Shown: in pieces, positions 25,384-32,967 of the stretch | Position numbering within the stretch: the first letter of the stretch is position 1 | Layout: each line of letters opens with the position of its first letter | Assembly (NCBI RefSeq): GCF_042657365.1 | Contig: NZ_JBHSKT010000012.1 | Location: 1-64,000 of the forward strand | Length of the DNA stretch: 64,000 nt | Source of the DNA: Adhaeribacter_A terreus | Lineage (GTDB): Bacteria; Bacteroidota; Bacteroidia; Cytophagales; Hymenobacteraceae | Direction of reading: 5' to 3' | Made by a program: the position numbers and the translations under genes | Notes under the pieces: model-generated | What the model saw: the letters and a program-made list of their open reading frames with translations, nothing else | Databases searched by the model: none | What the model was told of the DNA's origin: nothing

Positions 25384-25445
25384 CTGCTCTTTCGGATTTG
25401 TAATCCGAAAGTTTAGAGCTGCGGATTGCAAATCCGGAACAGCAG
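25384..25445. repeat. REP-like paired hairpins
   Basis: TTTCGGATT (25390-25398) pairs with AATCCGAAA (25402-25410); a second hairpin CGGATT/AATCCG follows (25422-25436). The unit is bounded by CTGCT and AGCAG. The following 25465-25530 contains low-complexity pyrimidine/purine runs of the kind often scattered in bacterial genomes. Confidence 0.65.
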
Positions 25446-25578
25446 AGTACGGCTCCATAAGTTCCCTTGGCTTCGCTCGGGATGACGCAGTAACACGAAA
25501 ATCCTCCCCCTACCCCCTCCGAAGGGGGACTAAAATTGTAAATGTGTCCGGAAGAAATTTCGGGCACATTTTTGCTTT

Positions 25579-25607
25579 AAAACGCTATGGTTTTCGACCA
25601 AAAAACC
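25579..25607 (+). repeat. AAAACG-29 repeat
   Basis: AAAACGCTA-TGG-TTT-7-AAAAACC, 43 bp upstream of the MscS start, same orientation. Confidence 0.93.
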
Positions 25608-25650
25608 GTTATTGCAGTATTACCTTTGCCAAATCGTTGCACACGCAATT

Positions 25651-26787
25651 ATGGATCTTCGCACATTTTTACGCACCGAATTCCTGAACAATACCATGGA
25701 GAATTATTTCTGGTTTGTAGGCATTCTGATGTTCGGTTATTTGTTTAAAACCTTCGTTTCCAAGCTGGTTTCGGAAATCATGTTCCGGCTGCTGAAGAAA
25801 TATTCGCAGGACGTTACCAAATTCGATTTTAAGCGCCTGCTTATTCAGCCGCTCGAATTCTTGGTTTTCCTGTTCTTCCTTTATCTCGCTTTCGACAGGC
25901 TGAACTTCCCGAAGATAGACCTGCCGGCCAAGGAAGTTTATTACTGGAAAGGGAAACTGATCCGTGTTTACCGGGCTTTCCTCATCGTTTCGCTTACCTG
26001 GGTGGCTTTGCGTTTGGTAGATTTTATAGGCCTTATCTTCATGAAACGGGCCGAAAAAACGCTTTCCAAAATGGATGACCAACTCGTGCCGTTCTTCAAA
26101 GATTTCGGGAAAGTGATCGTGGTGATCATCGGGTTTCTGTTCATTATTTCCTTCGTTTTCGATCAGAAAGTAAGCAAGATCATTGCCGGTCTGGGAATTG
26201 GTGGTTTGGCGCTGGCTTTTGCCGCGAAGGAAAGTCTGGAGAATTTGCTGGCTTCGTTTACAATTTTCCTGGATCAACCTTTTATTGTAGGCGACCTGGT
26301 ACAGGTGGGCGAAATTACGGGCGTGGTAGAAAAGATCGGCTTCCGGAGTACGCGCATCAGAACATTAGAAAAAAGCTATGTAACGGTGCCAAACAAAAAC
26401 ATGATCGATAAACCGCTGGATAACTTAACGTTGCGTACTTTCCGGCGGGCCAAATTCGATATTCATTTAACCTACAACACGTCTTCGGAACAGATCAAAA
26501 ATATTGTAACCGATATTCAGCAGTACATTCTGGACCACCCGCGCACCAACGACGAAGGCCGCGTGCGCTTCATGAACCTGGGCCCCAGTTCCAAGGATAT
26601 TATGCTGCAATATTTTGTAGATACCATGGATTGGGACGAATACATTGATACAAAGCAGGAAATCAACTTTAAGATCGTGGAAATTGTGGAAAAATATGGC
26701 GCTAAGTTTGCCTTCCCAACCACTACCCTGCACGTGGCTAAAGACGAGAAACCGGATCTGGGCCTGGAAAATCAGAATACTGAATGA
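25651..26787 (+). CDS. MscS-family mechanosensitive channel
   Basis: A 378-residue small-conductance channel that releases osmolytes on hypo-osmotic shock. Four to five N-terminal helices precede the pore helix and beta domain: IIAGLGIGGLALAFAAKESLENLLASF, then QPFIVGDLVQVGEITGVVEKIGFRSTRIRT and VTVPNKNMIDKPLDN, all hallmark MscS segments. The C-terminal alpha/beta vestibule follows. The frame opens at 25612, but the ATG at 25651 (MDLRTFLRTEF) is preferred. Confidence 0.93.
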   Translation: MDLRTFLRTEFLNNTMENYFWFVGILMFGYLFKTFVSKLVSEIMFRLLKKYSQDVTKFDFKRLLIQPLEFLVFLFFLYLAFDRLNFPKIDLPAKEVYYWKGKLIRVYRAFLIVSLTWVALRLVDFIGLIFMKRAEKTLSKMDDQLVPFFKDFGKVIVVIIGFLFIISFVFDQKVSKIIAGLGIGGLALAFAAKESLENLLASFTIFLDQPFIVGDLVQVGEITGVVEKIGFRSTRIRTLEKSYVTVPNKNMIDKPLDNLTLRTFRRAKFDIHLTYNTSSEQIKNIVTDIQQYILDHPRTNDEGRVRFMNLGPSSKDIMLQYFVDTMDWDEYIDTKQEINFKIVEIVEKYGAKFAFPTTTLHVAKDEKPDLGLENQNTE

Positions 26788-26792
26788 TTGAA

Positions 26793-26816
26793 TTGTTAAA
26801 TTGTTAAATTGTTAAA
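26793..26816. repeat. Short tandem repeat TTGTTAAA x3
   Basis: Three exact 8-bp units directly after the MscS stop. Similar TTGTTA/AATTG tracts recur at 39970-39990 and 55035-55072. Confidence 0.8.
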
Positions 26817-26834
26817 TTGCTAAATGGTCTAAGG

Positions 26835-26863
26835 ACTTTTTAAACCTGAAACTATACCGTTTT
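26835..26863 (-). repeat. AAAACG-29 repeat
   Basis: AAAACGGTA-TAG-TTT-7-AAAAAGT. Confidence 0.95.
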
Positions 26864-26879
26864 TTCGCTTCTTATTCCG

Positions 26880-26908
26880 AGTTTTTCGGCCTGAAACCAT
26901 ACCGTTTT
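26880..26908 (-). repeat. AAAACG-29 repeat
   Basis: AAAACGGTA-TGG-TTT-7-AAAAACT, direct tandem with the previous copy, 16 bp apart. Confidence 0.95.
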
Positions 26909-26913
26909 AAAAC

Positions 26914-26946
26914 AAAAAAGCTTCCCGATAAAGGAAGCTTTTTTGT
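26914..26946. terminator. Bidirectional terminator
   Basis: AAAAAAGCTTCC (26914-26925) pairs with GGAAGCTTTTTT (26933-26944), between convergent genes. Confidence 0.88.
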
Positions 26947-26968
26947 TTATATTGAAGTTTTAAAATGT

Positions 26969-27850
26969 TTACCACCCTGCGCGGCGGCCACCTAAAACGT
27001 TGCCCAGAATAGAGCCCAGACCACCGCCTAAAATTCCGCCACTGGTTCTTCCTCTGCCGGCCCCCATCAGCCCACCTAAACCGCCCAATACCGAACCGAG
27101 GCCACCGCCGCTGCCCATTCCGCCCATGGTTCCGCCGCCCATCATGCCGCCTAAGCCGCCCCGGTTCATACCGCCGCCCATTACGTTACCGAGCAAGCCA
27201 CCTAAAAGACTGCCGCCCAACAAACCGCCCATTCCGCCCATCATGCCTCCGCTTCTACGGCCGCCTCTTAATATCTGCGAAATGAGAATTGGTGCCGCAA
27301 TGGCTAAAACGCCTTTCATTAAACCGCTGCTCGGAATACCGACTTTTTTCAGCATTTCGTCAAAACCGCCGCCACTTTCCGGAGTTACAGCTTGTCCGCC
27401 GCCCGCAAGAGCCCGCGGCGCTACTACTTCGCCTTTTCGGGCCGATTCGTCGGCTACTTCTACGAACTGTTTTAGCACGCCGTATTGTTGCTGGTTCACG
27501 CCTAAATAATCGGCCATGCCTTTAATCAGTTCTTCTTCCTGACCGGTTAAATTGCCGTCGGCTTTGGCGAAACTCATGATATCGGTAATGAAAGTGTAAC
27601 GCAGATCGCTGCCTTTTAAAACATCGAGGCATTTCTGTACATTGATCTGCGACGGATCTTTGGCCACGCCCAAAACCGCCTGTTCCGATTCAGAAGAAAG
27701 GTGCGCGGTTTGGCTTAATGCCGAAAGGAACTGCAATTCCTGTTCGGTAACCTGATGATCGGCGGAGGCAATGGAGGCGATTGCGCCCAGATAAGCACCT
27801 TTTTCGGTGTCGGAATAATCTTTTAAGAGTTGTACGTCCTGGTTTTCCAT
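26969..27850 (-). CDS. TerB-like protein with glycine-rich tail
   Basis: A 293-residue protein. Residues about 1-140 form a TerB-like helical domain (GAIASIASADHQVTEQELQFLSALSQ, SFAKADGNLTGQEEELIKGMADYL) with the repeated acidic motif (ADHQVTEQE, ADGNLTGQE) of this family. Residues about 175-293 are glycine- and methionine-rich (runs of GGMMGGMGG and GGLLGG). The hydrophobic VLAIAAPILISQIL around 180 may contact the membrane. Role in tellurite resistance is not implied; the family is broadly membrane-stress linked. Confidence 0.78.
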   Translation of the reverse strand: MENQDVQLLKDYSDTEKGAYLGAIASIASADHQVTEQELQFLSALSQTAHLSSESEQAVLGVAKDPSQINVQKCLDVLKGSDLRYTFITDIMSFAKADGNLTGQEEELIKGMADYLGVNQQQYGVLKQFVEVADESARKGEVVAPRALAGGGQAVTPESGGGFDEMLKKVGIPSSGLMKGVLAIAAPILISQILRGGRRSGGMMGGMGGLLGGSLLGGLLGNVMGGGMNRGGLGGMMGGGTMGGMGSGGGLGSVLGGLGGLMGAGRGRTSGGILGGGLGSILGNVLGGRRAGW

Positions 27851-27908
27851 AGTTTTAGCTTGACAAATGGCAGTTGAAAAATGATTTCGCGATTTGGCTA
27901 AACGGAAA

Positions 27909-27942
27909 TATTCGTTGTTCGTTGCTCGTTATTCGTTGTTCG
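27909..27942. repeat. Short tandem CGTTGTT/CGTTATT array
   Basis: Five imperfect 7-bp units; a related array on the other strand lies at 63370-63399. Confidence 0.7.
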
Positions 27943-27978
27943 AGTTTCGAAGATGGAATTCAGACAGTTTTTAAGGTT

Positions 27979-28007
27979 AAAACGGTAGGGTTTTGGAGTG
28001 AAAAACT
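27979..28007 (+). repeat. AAAACG-29 repeat
   Basis: AAAACGGTA-GGG-TTT-7-AAAAACT(CAG). Confidence 0.96.
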
Positions 28008-28038
28008 CAGCGTTAAGCTATTGCTGATTTTCAGAAGA

Positions 28039-28530
28039 TCAGAATTTCATTTGCAGCCCGATTCCGCTACCTGCAAAACCGATTTCGAATTCAGGCTTAT
28101 TTTTAAAGGAACGCTTCGCTACTCTTTGGTTATAGTAATCTATTGCCAGGCCTGCCTGCATATTTGAATGTAATGTTAAAGAAAGCGCGGCACCAAAAGC
28201 ACCCAATGAGGTAAAAAGTATTTCCTGGCTTAGTTCGTTATTTTTATGCTTATAAATAAGCTGATAGCCTGCTAAAGCAAAACCAGTTCCAGCAAAAATA
28301 TTAGCCCAGGTCTTTTCCCGCTGCGCTTTCCGCATATAATGATAGGCCGTTGGATTTATCTGAAATTGCTCCAGCAAAGCTTTTCCGGAAATTTTCTGCC
28401 CGTTCTGACGGTAAGTATAGAAACCCCAGCCGTTAAGTTCTCTACCTATTTTACCGGTTTGGGCAAACGCCGGCAGACTTCCCGAAACAGAAAGCAAAGC
28501 CAGCAAAGCGATAAAGCGAGCTATTTTCAT
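28039..28530 (-). CDS. Small exported membrane-associated protein
   Basis: 163 residues with a signal peptide (MKIARFIALLALLSVSGSLPAFAQ). KIGRELNGWGFYTYRQNGQKISGKALLEQF and two mid hydrophobic stretches follow (TWANIFAGTGFALAGYQL; LFTSLGAFGAALSLTL). It ends FAGSGIGLQMKF, a barrel-like last strand. No family recognised. Start at 28530 chosen over 28554 for the signal peptide. Confidence 0.7.
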   Translation of the reverse strand: MKIARFIALLALLSVSGSLPAFAQTGKIGRELNGWGFYTYRQNGQKISGKALLEQFQINPTAYHYMRKAQREKTWANIFAGTGFALAGYQLIYKHKNNELSQEILFTSLGAFGAALSLTLHSNMQAGLAIDYYNQRVAKRSFKNKPEFEIGFAGSGIGLQMKF

Positions 28531-28608
28531 GCGCAGAGAAATTAACGCTTTCAAGCAAAACGCAAATTCTCTGCTGTTCTTATGCTTATAACAAAATAAA
28601 TTTCATGA

Positions 28609-28637
28609 AAAACGGTAGGGCTTTGGGTGGAAAAACT
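28609..28637 (+). repeat. AAAACG-29 repeat touching a stop codon
   Basis: AAAACGGTA-GGG-CTT-7-AAAAACT; its extension CTCAG read on the minus strand contributes the TGA stop of the AsmA-like gene. Confidence 0.93.
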
Positions 28638-31156
28638 CAGAAATTAAAATACTGATCCTGTTCAATCTCGGCGGCTTTTTCTTCGGGCTTTTTACCTTTC
28701 AGCGCATCTACCAGTTCCTGTTTTTCTTCGCGGAGATCGTCTTTGAGTTTGGTTTTTACGCGTTCCTTATCGTAGGCAATTTTGTAGTTGTTCTCGCTAC
28801 CTTTCAGGGTTAAGAAAAGCGTTGGGCCGCTGCTGGCCTGTACCACTTCCACGTTGCCGAAACGCTCGTCTTTGTCGCGTTTTTTCTCGCCGCGGGCCAA
28901 CGGTATCCGGAATTTGTAATCCATCTGCTGGTCGAAAGTATGCGTGCCGGAAATACCAATGACCGACGCGCGGGAAACGTTGCTGCGGATTTCCATTTCC
29001 GGAATGTAAATAGTTTGGTCCTGGATCCAGAAATGGTTGGTAACTTCCGAAAAACGCAGGTTAGAAAGCTCGCTCCGGTCCACAAAAGCCGAAAGTTTCT
29101 GCATCGGTTCGAAATTGATGAGCTCGCCTTTCACCAGCGTCACGTTAATATCGGCCTCCATTTTATCGGTAAGCGGGTTCAGTTTGCTGTCGAAATACAG
29201 GTCGGATTTGATATTGGCCGTGAGTTCGCCTTTTAAGTGGCGCTGCTGCAAAAAGTTCTGGCCGAAATTCTCGAACACGTAAAACAGCGTATCTACCCGA
29301 ATATCTTCGAGCCAGGCGCTGGTGCGTACTTTCAGGAAATTTTTGTTGCGCGCATCCAAACTCCCGCTCACCGAGAATTTTCCACCCGAAACGTTCAGCG
29401 AAATATTAGGCGAAGAAACCACCTGATCTTTTAAACGCACCGTGCCTTTCACATTTTTACTGTGGAACCGCCGGAATTGCAGTTTTTTAACGCGCGCGTT
29501 CAAATCGAAATCGAGTTTGGGCGAAACTACCAGTTTATATTCTTCCGGAGCAGTTTTTACGCCCGAAACCGTAGCGTTTTGCGCGCTCGCAGCTGCTAAA
29601 AGTTCATCGAAGTTGAGGTAATTAGCGTCGAAATCGGCTTCAATTCTTAAAGGCTGATCGGGCAGGAAAACGTAACCGAGCGCATTTTTAAAATAACCAT
29701 CCAGCTTAAAATCGGAGCTGCCCAGTTTGCCGGTAAAATCGGAAATGGCCACGTCGTTTTTACGCAGCATAAACGTTCCGTTCAAATCCTGAAAACCCTG
29801 CGGATAAGCTTTCAGATTCAGATTCGCATTTTGCAGCTGCAACTCGCCCGAAGATTTGAGAATGTTGCTGGCCGGCCGTTTCTGAAAATCGCTTAAACTG
29901 CCGTTAATACTCACCTGTAATTTTGCCAGGCCGCTGCCGCTTTTAATTTCTTCCTGCGGAAAAATACCCAGTACGTGCGCAATATCAAATTCGGCTTTGG
30001 CATCGAGTTTCAGGTATGGATTTTTAAAATTCCGGTAAAGCACATTGGTGCTGAAAGGCCGCCCGCGCAGGGTGCCGCGCAGATTTTTCAGCTCAATTTC
30101 GGAAGTTGTGAGGTTGTGTTTTTTGCCGTTCGTAAACGTACCTTCCAGGCTTATATTCTGCAGTTTTTCTTTGTAATCGGGCTGAAAGAACGACGCATTT
30201 TTGCACCCGAAATGGAACGTAATACCCGGACTTTGCTTTTCGGAAGCTACGCCGGCAATGGTACCGTTGAAATACACATTGCCCTGGCTGCGGTATTTGC
30301 TGAATTGCTTCGCATATTTTCCGGGCAACAACGAGAGCAACGATTGAATATTCGTGTTGCGGCCTTTGAGTTTCAGATCCAGCACCGTTGCGTCTTTGTA
30401 ATTCACATCGCCCTGCACTTCGTAAGCAGCTGGCCCAACTTTTACCATTGAAGGCTGAATCGTGACTTTTTTATCCTTTACCCCTACCGTTAGCGCCGTT
30501 TGCAGCAGAATATCTTTGGCTTTGAAGTAGGCATCTTTTTCGAGCTGAATGGTGTGTACAAACAGATCGCCGTCGGCTTTTATGTCCACTTTTTCGTCGG
30601 AAATAGCGAGGGCAGCTTTTAAAGTGCGAGCGTTGGCCTGGTAACTTTGCTGTAAACTTTCGTCGGTGTATTCCACCAAAACATCCTGCAGCGTAATTTT
30701 TTCGAGGTCGAATTTAAAGGCTTCGGAAGATGCTTGCTTGGTGCTGTCTTCAGCGAAAACCAGGTAATTTGGTTCGCCGGCATCGTTTATCTTCACATAA
30801 ACCTGTCCGTTTTCGAGGTTACATTCGCGCACGCGGTAGGTTCCGGAAACAATATCTTTCAGGCTGAAGGTGAAATAAAGGCGTTTACCGGTAGCCAGCG
30901 GCGTTTTTTCTTCGGGCAAAGAACCGGAAATACGCACGTGATCTAAGGAAATGGCAACCTGCGGAAATTTTTCCCAAAGCGAAAGTTCGATCCTGCCCAC
31001 TTCCACTTTGGTTTTTAAATGGCGGTTGGCTTCGGCCACAAAAAGCTGAATAATTTTGTCCTGGAACGCGTAAACCACTCCCACCGCCGTAGCCGACAGC
31101 AACATAAAAGCTGCGACGGCATAGAGCACCACCCGGTAAAATACTTTTTTCTTCAC
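28637..31156 (-). CDS. AsmA-family protein
   Basis: A large protein of about 839 residues with an N-terminal membrane anchor (VFYRVVLYAVAAFMLLSATAVGVVYAF) and a long beta-rich body. EVGRIELSLWEKFPQVAISLDHVRI matches the AsmA N-terminal region. ISGTHTFDQQMDYKFRIPL near the end is the AsmA C-terminal motif. These proteins form long grooves thought to carry lipid between membranes. The frame is open to an ATG at 31222, but the anchor begins better at a GTG at 31156, which lies inside an AAAACG-29 copy. Another copy with all fixed positions lies inside the frame (29552-29580), and a weaker one at 30465-30493. Confidence 0.87.
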   Translation of the reverse strand: MKKKVFYRVVLYAVAAFMLLSATAVGVVYAFQDKIIQLFVAEANRHLKTKVEVGRIELSLWEKFPQVAISLDHVRISGSLPEEKTPLATGKRLYFTFSLKDIVSGTYRVRECNLENGQVYVKINDAGEPNYLVFAEDSTKQASSEAFKFDLEKITLQDVLVEYTDESLQQSYQANARTLKAALAISDEKVDIKADGDLFVHTIQLEKDAYFKAKDILLQTALTVGVKDKKVTIQPSMVKVGPAAYEVQGDVNYKDATVLDLKLKGRNTNIQSLLSLLPGKYAKQFSKYRSQGNVYFNGTIAGVASEKQSPGITFHFGCKNASFFQPDYKEKLQNISLEGTFTNGKKHNLTTSEIELKNLRGTLRGRPFSTNVLYRNFKNPYLKLDAKAEFDIAHVLGIFPQEEIKSGSGLAKLQVSINGSLSDFQKRPASNILKSSGELQLQNANLNLKAYPQGFQDLNGTFMLRKNDVAISDFTGKLGSSDFKLDGYFKNALGYVFLPDQPLRIEADFDANYLNFDELLAAASAQNATVSGVKTAPEEYKLVVSPKLDFDLNARVKKLQFRRFHSKNVKGTVRLKDQVVSSPNISLNVSGGKFSVSGSLDARNKNFLKVRTSAWLEDIRVDTLFYVFENFGQNFLQQRHLKGELTANIKSDLYFDSKLNPLTDKMEADINVTLVKGELINFEPMQKLSAFVDRSELSNLRFSEVTNHFWIQDQTIYIPEMEIRSNVSRASVIGISGTHTFDQQMDYKFRIPLARGEKKRDKDERFGNVEVVQASSGPTLFLTLKGSENNYKIAYDKERVKTKLKDDLREEKQELVDALKGKKPEEKAAEIEQDQYFNF
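29552..29580 (-). repeat. AAAACG-29 repeat inside AsmA-like gene
   Basis: AAAACGCTA-CGG-TTT-7-AAAAACT in frame, encoding QNATVSGVKT in what looks like a loop. All fixed positions are kept. Confidence 0.75.
30465..30493 (-). repeat. Possible eroded AAAACG-29 copy in coding sequence
   Basis: CTAACGGTA-GGG-GTA-7-AAAAAGT, inside the AsmA-like gene (LTVGVKDKKVT). Spacing exact; may be chance. Confidence 0.25.
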
Positions 31157-31171
31157 AAACAATACGGTTTT
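31143..31171 (-). repeat. AAAACG-29 repeat over a start codon
   Basis: AAAACCGTA-TTG-TTT-7-AAAAAGT; its variable core contains the GTG chosen as start of the AsmA-like gene. AAAACCGTA variant as at 44863. Confidence 0.75.
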
Positions 31172-31337
31172 CAGGCTGGCAGCCAAAAGGTTAAAGATAC
31201 GGCAGTTTTCAGAAGACTTCAAGCAGGAAACGCGCCAGAAATATTTTTTATTTTTTTCTGGTGAAAATTTGGCAAATCCAATTCAACCCACCATATTTGC
31301 ATCACCAAAACGGACAGCAGGTTTGTTTTGAAGAAAT

Positions 31338-31415
31338 GGGGTGTTAGCTCAGCTGGTTCAGAGCACCTGCCTTACAAGCAGGGGGTCACTGGTTCGAATC
31401 CAGTACGCCCCACCA
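31338..31415 (+). tRNA. tRNA-Val (anticodon UAC)
   Basis: 78 bases with encoded CCA. Acceptor stem GGGGTGT pairs with ACGCCCC. The anticodon loop CTTACAA is closed by CCTGC/GCAGG, and GGTTCGAATCC forms the T arm. Anticodon TAC reads valine codons. Confidence 0.97.
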
Positions 31416-31447
31416 TTTTTACCCGAAACATTTTGTTTCAAACCCTC

Positions 31448-31525
31448 GGGGTGTTAGCTCAGCTGGTTCAGAGCACCTGCCTTACAAGCAGGGGGTCACT
31501 GGTTCGAATCCAGTACGCCCCACCA
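31448..31525 (+). tRNA. tRNA-Val (anticodon UAC), second copy
   Basis: Identical over all 78 bases to the copy 110 bp upstream, CCA included. The pair is probably one transcript ended by the hairpin that follows. Confidence 0.97.
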
Positions 31526-31528
31526 CTT

Positions 31529-31560
31529 AAAAGCCTTTCGTGAAAACGGAAGGCTTTTTT
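31529..31560 (+). terminator. Terminator of the tRNA pair
   Basis: AAAAGCCTT (31529-31537) pairs with AAGGCTTTT (31550-31558), followed by a T run. Confidence 0.85.
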
Positions 31561-31697
31561 TGTTTTTTGTACCCCTCCCAACCTTCCCCTAATTCAGGGG
31601 AGGGCTTTTTTCTGCCAACTTCTCGCCGGCCTGAAGGCTTGAGCAATTGAATTGGCTATAGCTATTCCTGCATTTCGGGTATTGCGGCAGAATTCGT

Positions 31698-31726
31698 ACT
31701 TTTAAGCTTCATTTCCCTAGCGTTTT
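31698..31726 (-). repeat. AAAACG-29 repeat
   Basis: AAAACGCTA-GGG-AAA/T-7-TAAAAGT; five bases before the next start codon. Confidence 0.85.
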
Positions 31727-31731
31727 ACCGC

Positions 31732-32901
31732 ATGCAATTAATAGAAGTAAACGATTCCCGCACCCGTAAAGAATTCCTGGAATTTCCGGCGCGTTTATAT
31801 AAAAATGAAAAGAACTGGATCCGGCCGCTGGATAAAGATATTGAAGCTGTTTTTGACCCGAAGCAGAACAAGAACTTTGAAAATGGCGAGGCGATCCGCT
31901 GGCTTTTAACCGACGAAAAAGGTGAAACGATTGGCCGCGTAGCCGCTTTTGTGAATGAAAGCACCAAAAATACCGGTGATTTTCCGGTGGGCGGCATGGG
32001 CTTTTTCGAATGCATTAATAACCAGGAAGCCGCTTTTACCTTGTTCAATGCCTGTAAAAAATGGCTGGAAGCGCGCGGCGTGGAAGCCATGGATGGCCCG
32101 ATCAATTTTGGCGAACGCGATAAATGGTGGGGTTTACTGGTAGATGGCTTTACCGAGCCGAATTACGGCATGTTCTATCATATGCCTTATTACCAGACTT
32201 TATTCGAGGCTTACGGTTTCCAGGTTTATTTCAAGCAATATACCTTCTGGCGCAGCACCCGCGAAGATCTGGCTCCTGCCATTCGGGAACGGATAAAGCG
32301 CACCATGCAGCAGCCAGGTTATAGTTTTAAGCATGCTAATAAAAACAACCCGGAGAAACTGGCTTACGATTTTTACACGGTTTATACCAAAGCCTGGGCC
32401 AGCCATACCGGTATCAGCCGCATGACCATGGACAAGGCGCGCGACATTGTAAAAGCTATGAAACCGGTAATGGATGAACGGCTGATCTGGTTTGGTTATT
32501 ATAACGATGAACCGGTAAGCTTTTTTGTGATGCTGCCCGAACTGAACCAGATCTTTAAGCACCTGAACGGCAAACTCGACCTGATTGGCAAGCTGAAATT
32601 TCTGTGGTTTAAATATAAGCTGAGCAAGAAAAGAGATTCGAAAAAAACCTTCGGAATTATTTTTGGCGTGGTACCTGAGCACCAGAGCAAAGGCGTGGAA
32701 ACGGTTATGATCGGGGCTACGCAGGATATGGTAATGAAACTTGGTTATACCGACATTGAAATGAACTGGATCGGCGATTTTAACCCGAAAATGATTGCGG
32801 TAACGCGGCTTTTAGGCTCCAGCATTATCAAAACGCATATTACGTACCGCAAACTTTTCGATCCGAACCGGCCTTTTGAACGCTACCCGATCATAAAATA
32901 A
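31732..32901 (+). CDS. GNAT-like N-acetyltransferase family protein
   Basis: A 389-residue protein of a type widespread in Bacteroidota and annotated as GNAT family. The N-terminal part RKEFLEFPARLYKNEKNWIRPLDKDIEAVFDPKQN is very characteristic. A GPINFGERDKWWGLLVDGF motif follows, and the C-terminal GVVPEHQSKGVETVMIGATQDMVMKLGYTDIEMNWIGDFN has the acetyl-CoA loop-like Q-S-K-G-V. The substrate is unknown. Starts five bases after a repeat copy. Confidence 0.85.
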   Translation: MQLIEVNDSRTRKEFLEFPARLYKNEKNWIRPLDKDIEAVFDPKQNKNFENGEAIRWLLTDEKGETIGRVAAFVNESTKNTGDFPVGGMGFFECINNQEAAFTLFNACKKWLEARGVEAMDGPINFGERDKWWGLLVDGFTEPNYGMFYHMPYYQTLFEAYGFQVYFKQYTFWRSTREDLAPAIRERIKRTMQQPGYSFKHANKNNPEKLAYDFYTVYTKAWASHTGISRMTMDKARDIVKAMKPVMDERLIWFGYYNDEPVSFFVMLPELNQIFKHLNGKLDLIGKLKFLWFKYKLSKKRDSKKTFGIIFGVVPEHQSKGVETVMIGATQDMVMKLGYTDIEMNWIGDFNPKMIAVTRLLGSSIIKTHITYRKLFDPNRPFERYPIIK

Positions 32902-32919
32902 TTTCCGGATGGGCTTCAG

Positions 32920-32948
32920 ACTTTTTAAGCTCCAATCCCTACCGTTTT
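32920..32948 (-). repeat. AAAACG-29 repeat
   Basis: AAAACGGTA-GGG-ATT-7-AAAAAGT in the 66-bp gap between two co-directional genes. Confidence 0.92.
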
Positions 32949-32967
32949 TACCACAAATCTGTTCCGT

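Noticed and set aside
27000..27509. 169-codon proline-rich frame antisense to the TerB-like gene
   Set aside because: It is the complement of the glycine-rich tail, a compositional artefact.
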